NCBI RefSeq assembly: GCF_023716665.1
Contig: NZ_CP071859.1
Location: 2,108,001-2,172,000 of the forward strand
Length of the DNA stretch: 64,000 bases
Direction: 5' to 3'
Origin: Vibrio sp. SCSIO 43135
GTDB lineage: Bacteria > Pseudomonadota > Gammaproteobacteria > Enterobacterales > Vibrionaceae
Shown here piece by piece: positions 8,974-17,536 of the stretch. Position 1 is the stretch's first letter. Each line of letters begins with the position of its first letter. A program made the position numbers and the translations under genes. Under the pieces are notes generated by a model. It ran no database searches, was not told the DNA's origin, and worked only from the letters and a program-made list of their open reading frames with translations.

Positions 8974-9132
8974 TGTGATTCCTAGAGTAAGTGATAATAA
9001 ACACACTAAAACTAGGGCAACACAAGTCATCACTTCAAATCATTTAAAAGCATTTCAGGTATACGATAAACGCATAGCTATTGATACAGCTATCATTCAG
9101 GCATTTTTTTGATTTTCACAAAAGATATAAAA

Positions 9133-9163
9133 AAACCGCATACAAGAAACTTGTATGCGGTTT
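9133..9163 (-). terminator. Terminator of the siderophore receptor gene
   Basis: A long perfect stem (AAACCGCATACAAG / CTTGTATGCGGTTT) lies 29 bases past the stop of the leftward receptor gene, and on the minus strand it is followed by a T-rich tract (A run at about 9128-9135). Confidence 0.8.
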
Positions 9164-9191
9164 GTTATTTAAGTTGTAATTACGCTGTTAC

Positions 9192-11372
9192 TTAGAAGTT
9201 GTAGCTCACGTTTAACTCTACTGTTTGCTCAGCACCATACCAACAGTTGTACATGTCGTAACAAGTGTATGATTCTTCGTTAAATAAGTTGTTCACGATC
9301 AAGTTAGCTGACGCACCACTTAACGAACTAGATAAGTAACTCATATCATAACCAAGCGATAAATCGACTGTCGTATAGCTTGGGACCATACCCTGAGTAT
9401 TAGTCGCGTCCATCTGCATTTCACCGACATAGCGAACGCCTGCACTTGCACGAGTCCCCGCAAGTGCACCGTCGTAAACGAAGTAGTTCGCCCACAGGTT
9501 CGCAGCATGCTCAGGGATATAGATTGGAGTGGTGCCCTCTAAGCCATTTTCACTATCCTGAGTAACTTCTACATCTAGATAGGTGTAGTTTGCAGCAATA
9601 TCCAAGGCATCAGTAATAAACCACGTACCTTGCGCTTCTAAACCACGAGAGGTGAGTTCACCGACTTGCAGTTTTGCGCCCCATGGGTCTAGAGGATCTG
9701 CCATCAAGGCATCGCTTTTCACGATATTGAACAGCGATATCGACCCTGATTTAGACATATCCGGCGCCATATATTTCACGCCAACTTCAACTTGCTCACC
9801 CATTTCTGGCTTGTAGTTCTGACCTTCGGTGCTTACCGTTGGTTCAAAGCTGGTAGCATAGCTGATAAAAGGTGCCACGCCGTTTTCGAATTCGTACAGT
9901 CCACCCACGCGGTATGAGAATTGGTTTTGGTCCGCTTCTGTGTAGTTTTCGTAAGGATACCAATCTGGCCCGTACTGATATTGGCCAGTGTAGTCGCTAC
10001 TCGATTTAAACTGATCGTAACGGCCACCAGCAATCAACACCCAACGGTCCCAACGCAATTGGTCTTGGAAGTACATGCCTAGCTGTTCAACCTTCACTTT
10101 GTCTTCGTATTCGGAAGTCTTAGAGAGTTGGCTGCGATCAATCATGTCGTTATTTGGGTCGAATAGATTAAACGTACCAAACTGGCTAGTACTTCCGTAC
10201 TCGTTGTACAGCGAATTACCATCCAACTTCTGGTAGTCGAGGCCAAATAGAATGTTGTGCTCAACGTCGCCCGTCATCACTTTAGCGGACAACTGGTTAT
10301 CAATCACGATACCTTCCGACTTCTCGGTTGTGTCGTAGATGGTGCGATCCAAATTCCCTGTTGCTGGGTCAAATTGATCTGCGGTGTGGTAAGTGTTCTC
10401 TTGGTACAAATCCGCTTTCATATAACGGAAGTTTTGTAAGAACGACCAGTTGCTGTTGAACTGATGTTCAAATTTGTAGCCAGCTAAGAAGACTTCACGC
10501 TCAAACGTGCTCCAGTTTTTATCACCAACAAAAGTATTTGGGTTAGTGCTACCGTTAGGATTATCGACGAACATACCCGATGCAGGCATCGAAGAGTTCA
10601 TCCCCATTGCTGGATCATTTTGATAGTAGATATTCAGATTAAGTAGCGTTTTCTCGCTAATATTCCAATCTATCGAAGGTGCAATGACATAACGCTCCTC
10701 TTCGGTATGATCGACTTGGCCATCTTGCTTTCTCGCTAACGCAATGAAGCGGTAGTTGAGATCTGAATTGCCGATTTGCCCCGTACTGTCAATCGATGCT
10801 TCCATTAAGTTACGAGAACCAGTAGCGACACCAATATCTGTATTCGCTTCCTGCTGTGGTGATTTAGCAATCATATTCACCATACCACCAGGAGGCATGG
10901 CACCGTAAAGTACCGATGTAGGCCCCTTAAAGATTTCGACCTGCTGCAATGCGATTGGATCAATCTGAGGTTGTAGGTTCCAACCCGCTAAAGACTGCAA
11001 AACCAAGCCATCGTAATAGCTTTGGCTCACATCAAAACCACGGATATTGAACGTATCGTACATAGTGACCGACGAGCCTTTTTGCTCTGTCACTACGCCC
11101 GGTGTATAACGCAGCGCTTGGTTTAAAGACTTCACGCCTCTCGCTTCTAGCGTCTCACTTTCGATCACATTAATCGCTTGTGGCGTTTCTTCTGGCTCCA
11201 GTGACGTTTTGGTCGCAGTATTTCGGTAAGCTTTACCTAATACAGAAATAGTCTCAACGTCAGAAGAATCCGTTTCTTCTGCAACAGTTTGGAATGAGGC
11301 CAATAGTGAAATAGAGATAGCGCACGCAAGCGAAGTACGTACGAATAACGGGCGTGAATTTTGAATAGTCAT
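9192..11372 (-). CDS. TonB-dependent siderophore receptor (FhuA/DesA-like)
   Basis: A 726-residue outer-membrane receptor. A signal peptide (about 1-31, FQTVAEE) leads to a TonB box-like ETISVLG segment, a plug domain (about 60-170, including PQAINVIESETLEARGV and VEIFKGPTSVLYGAMPPGG) and a 22-strand beta barrel ending VELNVSYNF with the usual C-terminal Phe. The plug motif FKGPTSVLYG..PGGMVN is typical of ferrichrome, ferrioxamine and catecholate receptors of the TIGR01783 siderophore class. It imports a ferric siderophore using TonB energy, most likely from the TonB2 operon nearby. A Fur-box-like sequence precedes it. An AraC regulator and a FhuF-like reductase lie just upstream in the same direction. 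In other vibrios an AraC regulator (DesR) controls the desferrioxamine receptor DesA; the same logic is possible here but unproven. Confidence 0.88.
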   Translation of the reverse strand: MTIQNSRPLFVRTSLACAISISLLASFQTVAEETDSSDVETISVLGKAYRNTATKTSLEPEETPQAINVIESETLEARGVKSLNQALRYTPGVVTEQKGSSVTMYDTFNIRGFDVSQSYYDGLVLQSLAGWNLQPQIDPIALQQVEIFKGPTSVLYGAMPPGGMVNMIAKSPQQEANTDIGVATGSRNLMEASIDSTGQIGNSDLNYRFIALARKQDGQVDHTEEERYVIAPSIDWNISEKTLLNLNIYYQNDPAMGMNSSMPASGMFVDNPNGSTNPNTFVGDKNWSTFEREVFLAGYKFEHQFNSNWSFLQNFRYMKADLYQENTYHTADQFDPATGNLDRTIYDTTEKSEGIVIDNQLSAKVMTGDVEHNILFGLDYQKLDGNSLYNEYGSTSQFGTFNLFDPNNDMIDRSQLSKTSEYEDKVKVEQLGMYFQDQLRWDRWVLIAGGRYDQFKSSSDYTGQYQYGPDWYPYENYTEADQNQFSYRVGGLYEFENGVAPFISYATSFEPTVSTEGQNYKPEMGEQVEVGVKYMAPDMSKSGSISLFNIVKSDALMADPLDPWGAKLQVGELTSRGLEAQGTWFITDALDIAANYTYLDVEVTQDSENGLEGTTPIYIPEHAANLWANYFVYDGALAGTRASAGVRYVGEMQMDATNTQGMVPSYTTVDLSLGYDMSYLSSSLSGASANLIVNNLFNEESYTCYDMYNCWYGAEQTVELNVSYNF

Positions 11373-11417
11373 AAGTCCCTACAAGTCGTATCCGATAGAT
11401 GTAAATAGAATGTTAGT

Positions 11418-11436
11418 GATAATTGTTATCATTTGC
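11418..11436 (-). promoter_or_regulatory. Fur-box-like site upstream of the siderophore receptor
   Basis: GATAATTGTTATCATTTGC matches 14 of 19 positions of the GATAATGATAATCATTATC Fur consensus by eye and lies about 45-65 bases before the receptor start codon. Confidence 0.7.
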
Positions 11437-11579
11437 ATGCATGATATCCGAGAACGAATCGGAAAACTTAACCATTTGGTGCAACTTAACTGATTAATTT
11501 ATTGATAGGGAACTTTTTCATCGGGTTAAAAGGTGAACTGAGTACGACAACGTGTACTGCAGGCTTTCTTTTATGCGCT

Positions 11580-12470
11580 TTAAGCATCTTTAGGTGCGAC
11601 AGGTAACCAGTATTCGACACTAATTAAGCCTTGTTCAGTTTGAGGCTGGTACACTTCTATCTCACTTCCATCTAAGGCGATATAGCTTGAATGAGGAAGC
11701 CAGTGGAAAATAAACCAACTGACCGCTTCGGAAAAACGTTCAATTTCGCCCTCGTACTTCAAGACAGCATATTGACCCTCATCGATAGAGACCAAGTCTA
11801 GTGTTTCAGATAGCGGGTGTGTGACATTAGCAGCGTCCGTTCCAGCAAAGTAACTGAGTGACCCTTCCAATATATCGCTATCAAACTGAAACACGCCGAC
11901 ATATCGCTCAAAGGGCTGCTCATGGGTTAGCTTTTGAAAGTGTTGCCAAGCGAGTGGAACCGTTTGCAAGTAATCTGGATTGGTCGACATTAAGCCTTGT
12001 ACCAGTTGGCATACTCCAACCACATCGAATCTATTTGAGTGTTCAATTTTAACTTGATAAAACACATCCCCTTGAGAGGAGGAGGGCTGTGGCGCACGGA
12101 CGACTCGCTGACAAATACCCGTTCGCGTACCACGTAGCTGATATTGCTTTGGGCTTAAACCAAACTGCTTTTTGAACGCCCGACTAAAAGCAATTTCAGA
12201 GCCGAATCCACAAGCAGAAGCGATGTCTAACATGCGTTGTTGCTTGCCGAGCACAAGCTCCGCAGCATGAGAAAGTTTCTGCTCTCGCACATACTGAGCA
12301 ACTTTCTTTCCTGTGTATGTCTGAAAAACTCGCTGCAACTGCCAACGAGACCAACAACTTTTCTCGGCAAGCAGTTCTAAAGAGATGGGCTGGGAGATAT
12401 GCTGATCGACATAATCTAGCACTTGCTCGATTCGATTCAGTCTATGGCTTGCTGATGTCGACGCTTTCAT
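11580..12470 (-). CDS. AraC-family regulator with GyrI-like effector domain (Rob/SoxS-like N-terminus)
   Basis: A 296-residue protein with the AraC helix-turn-helix pair at the N-terminus (about 12-112: SLELLAEKSCWSRWQLQRVF, MLDIASACGFGSEIAFSRAF, FGLSPKQYQLRG). A C-terminal GyrI/effector-binding domain (about 140-292) ends with a PxxxFExYxP-like block and WLPVAPKDA. This is the Rob/TipA-type layout: DNA-binding domain first and small-molecule sensor last. It lies 208 bases upstream of the siderophore receptor and downstream of the FhuF-like gene, all leftward. It may activate the receptor when its siderophore is present (inference from position). Its start at ATG 12470 precedes the KASTSASHRLNRIEQVLDY lead-in. 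Confidence 0.82.
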   Translation of the reverse strand: MKASTSASHRLNRIEQVLDYVDQHISQPISLELLAEKSCWSRWQLQRVFQTYTGKKVAQYVREQKLSHAAELVLGKQQRMLDIASACGFGSEIAFSRAFKKQFGLSPKQYQLRGTRTGICQRVVRAPQPSSSQGDVFYQVKIEHSNRFDVVGVCQLVQGLMSTNPDYLQTVPLAWQHFQKLTHEQPFERYVGVFQFDSDILEGSLSYFAGTDAANVTHPLSETLDLVSIDEGQYAVLKYEGEIERFSEAVSWFIFHWLPHSSYIALDGSEIEVYQPQTEQGLISVEYWLPVAPKDA

Positions 12471-12542
12471 ATGTCATAACGGTGGGTGGTTAAAAAGTAA
12501 GTCCAGTGTATACCCATCCATCACTTCGATGCACCAACTGAA

Positions 12543-13274
12543 TTACTTCTTGTTATCAGGATGACGAGGGCAATCTGCGCATAGCTTTCGCCCCTCGCAT
12601 TTATACACCAAGCAACAGCTGGTTCTTACTAACTTAAGATGTCCTGTCTCGTCATCAACTCGCAAACTTGCTAACAACTTCTCGGGTAGTTGGAATGCTT
12701 TAAACCAGAGCTGCGCTTGAGCAAGAAGATAGTCGTTGGTTAACTCCGGTACAAAGTTTTGCAACTTGATGAGACAACCTAAAATACCATCGGCGATTAA
12801 GTGGTGGGTAAACCCTGGGCGAATGCGAGTCCAGCTGTCGATAGACTGGCGATAAAACGAGTAGAGCTCTTGTAAATCGCGCCCGGCCATGTCAATCAAC
12901 TCTTCCTGAGAAGCAGGGGTATGTTGATGGCTTTCGAAGCTAAACCCCGCGACAAAGTTGGCATGCATTCCCTGCCCTATGCGCTTCAGTGGAGGCAGAC
13001 CATGACAGGCATAGATAGAGACAAAGGCCAAATACATCGGCTGCCAGCAGAGTAAATCCCACGTTCGGGTTAACCAATAAGCCGCACCAGCTTCTGGGTT
13101 TTCCTGCTTCAAGCGTAGGTACAAGCCTTGAATATCACCAGAACAATCATTGTCGATATGAACAAGGCCAAATCCAGTCTTATCCTGTGGGCACGACGTA
13201 ACTTCCCCTTCCAAGTATGGTGTGACTTGGCGCGAGTAATCAAAAAGCTGTTGGAAAAATGAGTCTGTCTGCAT
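12543..13274 (-). CDS. FhuF-like siderophore ferric-iron reductase
   Basis: A 243-residue cytoplasmic protein whose C-terminus carries the 2Fe-2S ligand pattern of FhuF: Cys220-Cys221, ten residues, Cys232, two residues, Cys235 (CC-x10-C-x2-C). Known FhuF proteins reduce hydroxamate-bound ferric iron so that it is released after import. The length matches the siderophore ferric-reductase family described from Aeromonas and vibrios. A Fur-box-like sequence lies about 60-75 bases upstream. It is first in a leftward row with the AraC regulator and the TonB-dependent receptor, supporting a hydroxamate-siderophore role for the locus. Confidence 0.85.
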   Translation of the reverse strand: MQTDSFFQQLFDYSRQVTPYLEGEVTSCPQDKTGFGLVHIDNDCSGDIQGLYLRLKQENPEAGAAYWLTRTWDLLCWQPMYLAFVSIYACHGLPPLKRIGQGMHANFVAGFSFESHQHTPASQEELIDMAGRDLQELYSFYRQSIDSWTRIRPGFTHHLIADGILGCLIKLQNFVPELTNDYLLAQAQLWFKAFQLPEKLLASLRVDDETGHLKLVRTSCCLVYKCEGRKLCADCPRHPDNKK

Positions 13275-13332
13275 CGCTGTATGAACGGTTCCGGATTTGG
13301 ACGCTAGAGCATAGTGCGATACAAATAATAAT

Positions 13333-13351
13333 GCAATTGATTATCATTAAT
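13333..13351 (-). promoter_or_regulatory. Fur-box-like site upstream of the FhuF-like gene
   Basis: GCAATTGATTATCATTAAT matches 13 of 19 Fur consensus positions by eye. It lies between the FhuF-like start and the terminator of the TonB2 operon. A near-identical GCAACTAATTATCATT core occurs upstream of the IutA-like gene at about 22536. Confidence 0.6.
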
Positions 13352-13378
13352 AAAAAACCAGCGCCAAGGCTGGTTTTT
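13352..13378 (-). terminator. Terminator of the TonB2 operon
   Basis: The hairpin AAAACCAGC / GCTGGTTTT with a 6-base loop follows the stop of the leftward TPR gene by about 20 bases and runs into T on the minus strand. Confidence 0.8.
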
Positions 13379-13399
13379 TATTATATGGATTAGCTTGGG

Positions 13400-14602
13400 T
13401 TACACTTTGCTACTCGAAGAAGCTTCACGTAACTGTGTTAGAAACTTCACCCAGCTTTGAGCTTCATTCGACGGGTTAATTTCGTTGACTCGTTTTGCAT
13501 GAACCAGCGCTGTTTCAATATCATTAAGCTTGTACAGCGCTCGTACCCTAGCCAGTTCAACATCGGCTTTACGCGACTTATCAGTCACTTTATCCAACGA
13601 AGCTAGGGCAGCTTTATATTGACCCTCTTGGCTTTGTAGCAGGGCCAGGTTCCAGTAGTACTTTTCATCCAACTTCGCCGCGAGTTTCCAAGTGCCAATC
13701 GCTTCTTGCCACTCTTTCGCCATTTGCCAATATGTCGCCTGCTCTGCTAGGAGCTTCGATTCTTGGCTGAGCTTTTCAAGTGTCGCCATCGTCTGCGCAG
13801 CGCGCACCGGAATCCCACGCTGTGCGTACAACTGAGCTTTTAGGTGAATGTCTTGCTGAGACAGTTCAATGCCTTGCAGGGTTGCGAGGGCTAGTGTGTC
13901 TAACGCCGCTTTACTTTGCTCTAATCTCAGGTGTAACCCGGCTAATTGACGCCACCAATTGACCTTATTCGGCTCCAGTACAATCAGCCGTTCAAGAGTA
14001 GGGATCGCGCCTTTCCACTGCTTGAGCTGCATCTGGGCACCCAGTTTTAGCGAGAGTGGCGTGACTTCATCTGGATGACCAAATTTATCGTATTTAGCGA
14101 TGCCGTTAAGCACCTCACGATACTGTTCAATTTGGTATTGGGCCTGCGCAATACGAAGCCACAGCTGGTCTTCTTTTTGGCTGTCAGGTACCGCTTTAAC
14201 CAAATCATAGTAATACGGTAAAGCTTGTGAGAACTCCTGCTCGTTGAGCAACAGATCTGCCAACATTTTTTTGGTTGTCCAAGCTTGCTCATCTTCAAGC
14301 AAGTCGCTCTCCACAGCTTGGCGAATATGTTTGATTGCTAGCAAAGTATCATCGGATTGCCAATAGAAAACCCCAAGCATACGGTCGACGTACGCCTTAT
14401 CGTATGCACCATTCGCATCGATAGCGTTGAGGGTTTCAATCGCCTCGGCATACTTTTCTTCCTGCGCTAATGTGTTTGCTTTTTGCACCCGAACCGCAGT
14501 GTACTGCGTTAGTTGAGCGCCAACAGTAACCGGTGTCCAAGAGAGTGACGCCACCAATACAAGCATGGTGAAAGCGACCGTTGTGTATTTGCGTATCATC
14601 AT
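13400..14602 (-). CDS. TPR-repeat periplasmic protein of the TonB2 operon
   Basis: A 400-residue protein with an N-terminal signal peptide or signal anchor (about 5-29, VAFTMLVLVASLSWTPVTVGA), followed by roughly ten helical tetratricopeptide-type repeats (for example VQKANTLAQEEKYAEAIETL, AIPTLERLIVLEPNKVNWWR). It is the last gene of the six-gene leftward TonB2 operon and overlaps tonB2 by four bases. A TPR gene at this place is a regular part of vibrio TonB2 clusters. Its exact role is not settled; a scaffold for the energy-transducing complex in the periplasm is likely. A terminator follows. Confidence 0.82.
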   Translation of the reverse strand: MMIRKYTTVAFTMLVLVASLSWTPVTVGAQLTQYTAVRVQKANTLAQEEKYAEAIETLNAIDANGAYDKAYVDRMLGVFYWQSDDTLLAIKHIRQAVESDLLEDEQAWTTKKMLADLLLNEQEFSQALPYYYDLVKAVPDSQKEDQLWLRIAQAQYQIEQYREVLNGIAKYDKFGHPDEVTPLSLKLGAQMQLKQWKGAIPTLERLIVLEPNKVNWWRQLAGLHLRLEQSKAALDTLALATLQGIELSQQDIHLKAQLYAQRGIPVRAAQTMATLEKLSQESKLLAEQATYWQMAKEWQEAIGTWKLAAKLDEKYYWNLALLQSQEGQYKAALASLDKVTDKSRKADVELARVRALYKLNDIETALVHAKRVNEINPSNEAQSWVKFLTQLREASSSSKV

Positions 14603-15219
14603 TTTGCTAGTTTGAACTCCAGCTTAACGCTCTGATTGAGCTGAGCAATGGCCTTACCATCAATCACTTTTGGCTGATATTTCCACTTTTGCAACGCTCG
14701 AATGGCTTCTCGTTCGAATACGCGTCGTGGATTAGCTTCCACCACTTCGATATCCGTCGGGCGACCTGTTGAGTCAATCGTAAACTTCATGATCACATAC
14801 CCTTCCATGGAGCGTTTAAGTGCTTTGGCAGGATAACGGGGCTCAACACGATATAACGGCATTGCTTGCTGATTAACACCAAAGTCAGAGAAAGTCGGCG
14901 CATTGATCGCCAGTCCATCAATAGCGGTATCTAAACCAAGTGATGGTACGGATTGCATCGAAGTGACTTGATTCACTTCTGCCTTCGCTTGGCTAACTTG
15001 AGCTTCCGGTGGAATTTCTGGTGGCTCTGGTTGATCTGGCACGCTGCGCTGACGGCGTTGCAATTCCTGCTCGTTTTCCACCATCACCATATTAAAGCTC
15101 ACCGCTTCACTTTGCTTAGGTGCGCCTTTATGACCATTATCGACCATCCATGCCATAAAGCTGAATAGCCCTACAGAAAGTATCAGCGCCAGCGGAATAG
15201 CAACCCAGATACGCCCCAT
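14599..15219 (-). CDS. tonB2: TonB2 energy transducer
   Basis: A 206-residue protein. One N-terminal membrane segment (about 6-24) is followed by a short proline-rich periplasmic stretch (PDQPEPPEIPPEAQV) and the C-terminal TonB fold (about 115-204, including YPAKALKRSMEGYVIMKFTI, EREAIRALQKWKYQP). It couples the proton gradient, via ExbB2/ExbD2, to outer-membrane siderophore receptors. The short proline region and small size separate it from TonB1 and fit the TonB2 type of vibrios. It overlaps exbD2 by one base and the TPR gene by four. Likely clients are the two receptors in this window. Confidence 0.92.
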   Translation of the reverse strand: MGRIWVAIPLALILSVGLFSFMAWMVDNGHKGAPKQSEAVSFNMVMVENEQELQRRQRSVPDQPEPPEIPPEAQVSQAKAEVNQVTSMQSVPSLGLDTAIDGLAINAPTFSDFGVNQQAMPLYRVEPRYPAKALKRSMEGYVIMKFTIDSTGRPTDIEVVEANPRRVFEREAIRALQKWKYQPKVIDGKAIAQLNQSVKLEFKLAK

Positions 15220-15623
15220 TATTGTTTCTCCGCGGCCAGTGCGATGTTTTTCACTCCTGCTCCCTTGGCAGCATCCATCACCTTCACAACCGTACCGTTA
15301 TACGCATGTTCATCAGCTTGAATCACGAGAGAGGCATCAGGCTTATCCAGTAACAGATGTTCGAGAGTGGCTTGAACACGTTCCGCATCGACCACACGTT
15401 TATCAATGTAGATATCGTTTGCCGACGTAATTGCTACGAAGATCCCAGCATCTTTCTGGCTGGCAACATTTGAAGCCTGAGGGCGGTTGACCTCTACTCC
15501 AGATTCACGAACAAATGAACTGGTCACGATGAAGAAGATCAGCATGATGAAAACAATATCGAGCATCGACGTTAGATCGATTTGTGCTTCTTCAGATTTA
15601 TTGTGGCGTCGACCGAGTCTCAT
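15219..15623 (-). CDS. exbD2: ExbD2, TonB2-system proton channel subunit
   Basis: A 134-residue ExbD/TolR protein. A short cytoplasmic head (LGRRHNKSEEAQIDL) is followed by one membrane helix (about 20-42) that carries the essential Asp in the LTSMLDIVFIMLIFF segment. A small periplasmic domain ends AGVKNIALAAEK. With ExbB2 it harvests proton motive force for TonB2. It overlaps exbB2 by four bases and tonB2 by one base, so translation is coupled across the operon. Confidence 0.93.
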   Translation of the reverse strand: MRLGRRHNKSEEAQIDLTSMLDIVFIMLIFFIVTSSFVRESGVEVNRPQASNVASQKDAGIFVAITSANDIYIDKRVVDAERVQATLEHLLLDKPDASLVIQADEHAYNGTVVKVMDAAKGAGVKNIALAAEKQ

Positions 15624-16186
15624 CGTTGACTCCTTAAAGATTTTTCTAACTTGAGTTCAAGTAAATTGCATTTCTTGGCAAGACGAGAGTGTACAAACAT
15701 CCCAGCTAAGGCTGCGACCATACCGGCCATCGTTGGCAGGGTCGCCAACGAAATCCCTGAAGCCATTAGCTTAGGGCTGCTGCTACCTTGGTTTGCCATG
15801 ACATCAAAAACAGAGATCATACCCGTCACGGTGCCAAGCAAACCTAACATAGGGCATATTGCCACCAGCACCTTGATGAAATTGAGATTCTGGCGAAGCG
15901 CCATATGCGCTTGACTAACCCAACTGTCACGAATCGCACGGGCGTGCCAAGAAGCATGGTCTTGCCTTTGTTGCCAAGCTTCAATCCACTCCGAGCGCTG
16001 CTTAGGGAAATAGAATGCGATGTACAATACTCTCTCAATGACAAGACACCAGAACACCGCGACGACAGCCGCCAGCCACCATAGTACTTGACCACCTTGC
16101 TGCATGAACTGCTGCAAACTCAAGTACCAATGGCTAGACAACAATCCGCTGCTTTCTAGCAATGAGATTGAAATGAGATCGTTCAT
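15620..16186 (-). CDS. exbB2: ExbB2, TonB2-system MotA/TolQ/ExbB-type proton channel
   Basis: A 188-residue inner-membrane protein with three membrane helices (about 33-55, 108-130 and 150-172). The MotA/TolQ/ExbB signature is ICPMLGLLGTVTGMISVF, followed by ISLATLPTMAGMVAALAGMF. It forms the pentameric proton channel with ExbD2. It starts at an ATG that overlaps the TtpC stop codon by one base. It is short for an ExbB, as expected for the second ExbB of vibrio TonB2 systems, where TtpC supplies an additional TolQ-like subunit. Confidence 0.92.
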   Translation of the reverse strand: MNDLISISLLESSGLLSSHWYLSLQQFMQQGGQVLWWLAAVVAVFWCLVIERVLYIAFYFPKQRSEWIEAWQQRQDHASWHARAIRDSWVSQAHMALRQNLNFIKVLVAICPMLGLLGTVTGMISVFDVMANQGSSSPKLMASGISLATLPTMAGMVAALAGMFVHSRLAKKCNLLELKLEKSLRSQR

Positions 16187-17535
16187 TACGCTGGCGTTCC
16201 TACAGGCTCAAGATTGGTTTTTTCCGCTTGCTCTGCCACTAGGCCGATGCCTTGTTTTTCCAGAATATTACGAATATTTTCAGACTGAGTGCTCAGAATG
16301 TTATGCGCTAGAAGTAGTGGCATCGCTGAAACAAGACCAAGCACGGTAGTCACGAGTGCCATCGAAATGCCGCCCGCCATAACTTTAGGGTCACCGTTAC
16401 CAAACTGCGTGATCACTTGGAAGGTTTCGATCATACCCGTTACAGTACCAAGTAGGCCTAACATCGGGGCCAATGCTGCAAGAAGCTTCAGCATTGATAA
16501 ACCTTTTTCTAACGCCGCTTGTTCGTCAACTACCGCTTCCAACAAGCGCAGCTCAAGCGCTTCTACGCTTCTGTTTTGCTCTTTGCTGTATACGGCAAGT
16601 ACACGGCCAAGTGGGTTATCTCCTGGATTTTCCGGCTGTTTCAGCTGCGCCGCGATCTTACGACGAGCGTTTGCCAGTGATACTCCACGAACTAACGCAA
16701 TCACAAGGCCAACCACCAATAAGCCTAAGATAATCTTACCCACTACACCGCCTGCTTGTAGCCTGTCTGATAGGCTTGGCGTATGAGCCAGTTGCTCGAG
16801 CATAATGCCGCGAGATGGGTCTAGTACCACGTTCGACATGTCACCAGATAGCACACTCGCAAGAGAGGAAAGTGTTGGCCCTTGCTCTGGCTGTTTGCGG
16901 TATTCAACCGCGTCGCCACGTTTGCCATTCCACTCAATGTAGCCGTTGTCTGTCACCAGTCCTAAAGCGCCAATGCGCACGGCTTCCACTTGTTGTTTCT
17001 GCCCCTCACCATTGATGAGAGTCACATTCTCTTTTTTCACTTCACCACTGGCGTTAATTTGTTCTAGCAAACTCTGCCAAAAACCGGTTAGCTGCGGCAT
17101 TGAAGGTAATGACTTAGCCGCAACGATATCATCGACAACAGCAGAGTGAGTGTTCTCGCTAACCCCAGTTACCGAGAAATGAAGCTCCGACTGAAGCTCT
17201 TTCGCATTTTGGCGCACAACACCAAACAACTCGCCCAAGCTCCCGGTTTCTAAGCGCAGTTGCTCTTCTAGTCGGGCTAGAGTGTTTTCATTTTCACCGA
17301 ACGTTTTGGCTAGCGCGTCCGTTTCGTTCTGTAATTGATCACGCTTGGCCGTCAACTCTGCTTTCAGTGCGTTAAGCTCTTTCTCCGTGAGGTTGAACTC
17401 AGCGCGTCTTTGTTTCTCAACTTGTTGCTGTTGCTGCCTGTCGGTAGAAGCTTTTTGCGCCAATTCGTCGGTCGCATGAGTCGCGAAAGACGCAAGAGAA
17501 CACAGTAAAACAGTGCTTAAAATACGAGCTTTCAT
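16186..17535 (-). CDS. ttpC: TtpC, TonB2-system biopolymer transport protein
   Basis: A 449-residue protein. The signal peptide (about 1-22, LLCSLASFATHA) leads to a periplasmic coiled coil rich in Gln, Glu, Arg and Lys (about 30-110), a periplasmic domain, a membrane helix (about 268-290) and a C-terminal MotA/TolQ/ExbB domain (about 340-435, LAALAPMLGLLGTVTGMIETF). Known vibrio TtpC proteins are needed for TonB2-dependent siderophore uptake. ATG 17535 is chosen because GGAGG lies nine bases upstream and it sits one base past the TAA of the DUF3450 gene; an in-frame TTG at 17553 lacks this. exbB2 follows with a one-base overlap. Confidence 0.92.
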   Translation of the reverse strand: MKARILSTVLLCSLASFATHATDELAQKASTDRQQQQQVEKQRRAEFNLTEKELNALKAELTAKRDQLQNETDALAKTFGENENTLARLEEQLRLETGSLGELFGVVRQNAKELQSELHFSVTGVSENTHSAVVDDIVAAKSLPSMPQLTGFWQSLLEQINASGEVKKENVTLINGEGQKQQVEAVRIGALGLVTDNGYIEWNGKRGDAVEYRKQPEQGPTLSSLASVLSGDMSNVVLDPSRGIMLEQLAHTPSLSDRLQAGGVVGKIILGLLVVGLVIALVRGVSLANARRKIAAQLKQPENPGDNPLGRVLAVYSKEQNRSVEALELRLLEAVVDEQAALEKGLSMLKLLAALAPMLGLLGTVTGMIETFQVITQFGNGDPKVMAGGISMALVTTVLGLVSAMPLLLAHNILSTQSENIRNILEKQGIGLVAEQAEKTNLEPVGTPA

Positions 17536-17536
17536 G

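Noticed and set aside
16289..16786. 165-codon frame on the plus strand opposite ttpC
   Set aside because: Lies wholly inside the MotA/TolQ/ExbB domain coding region of ttpC; its length reflects the codon pattern of that gene.
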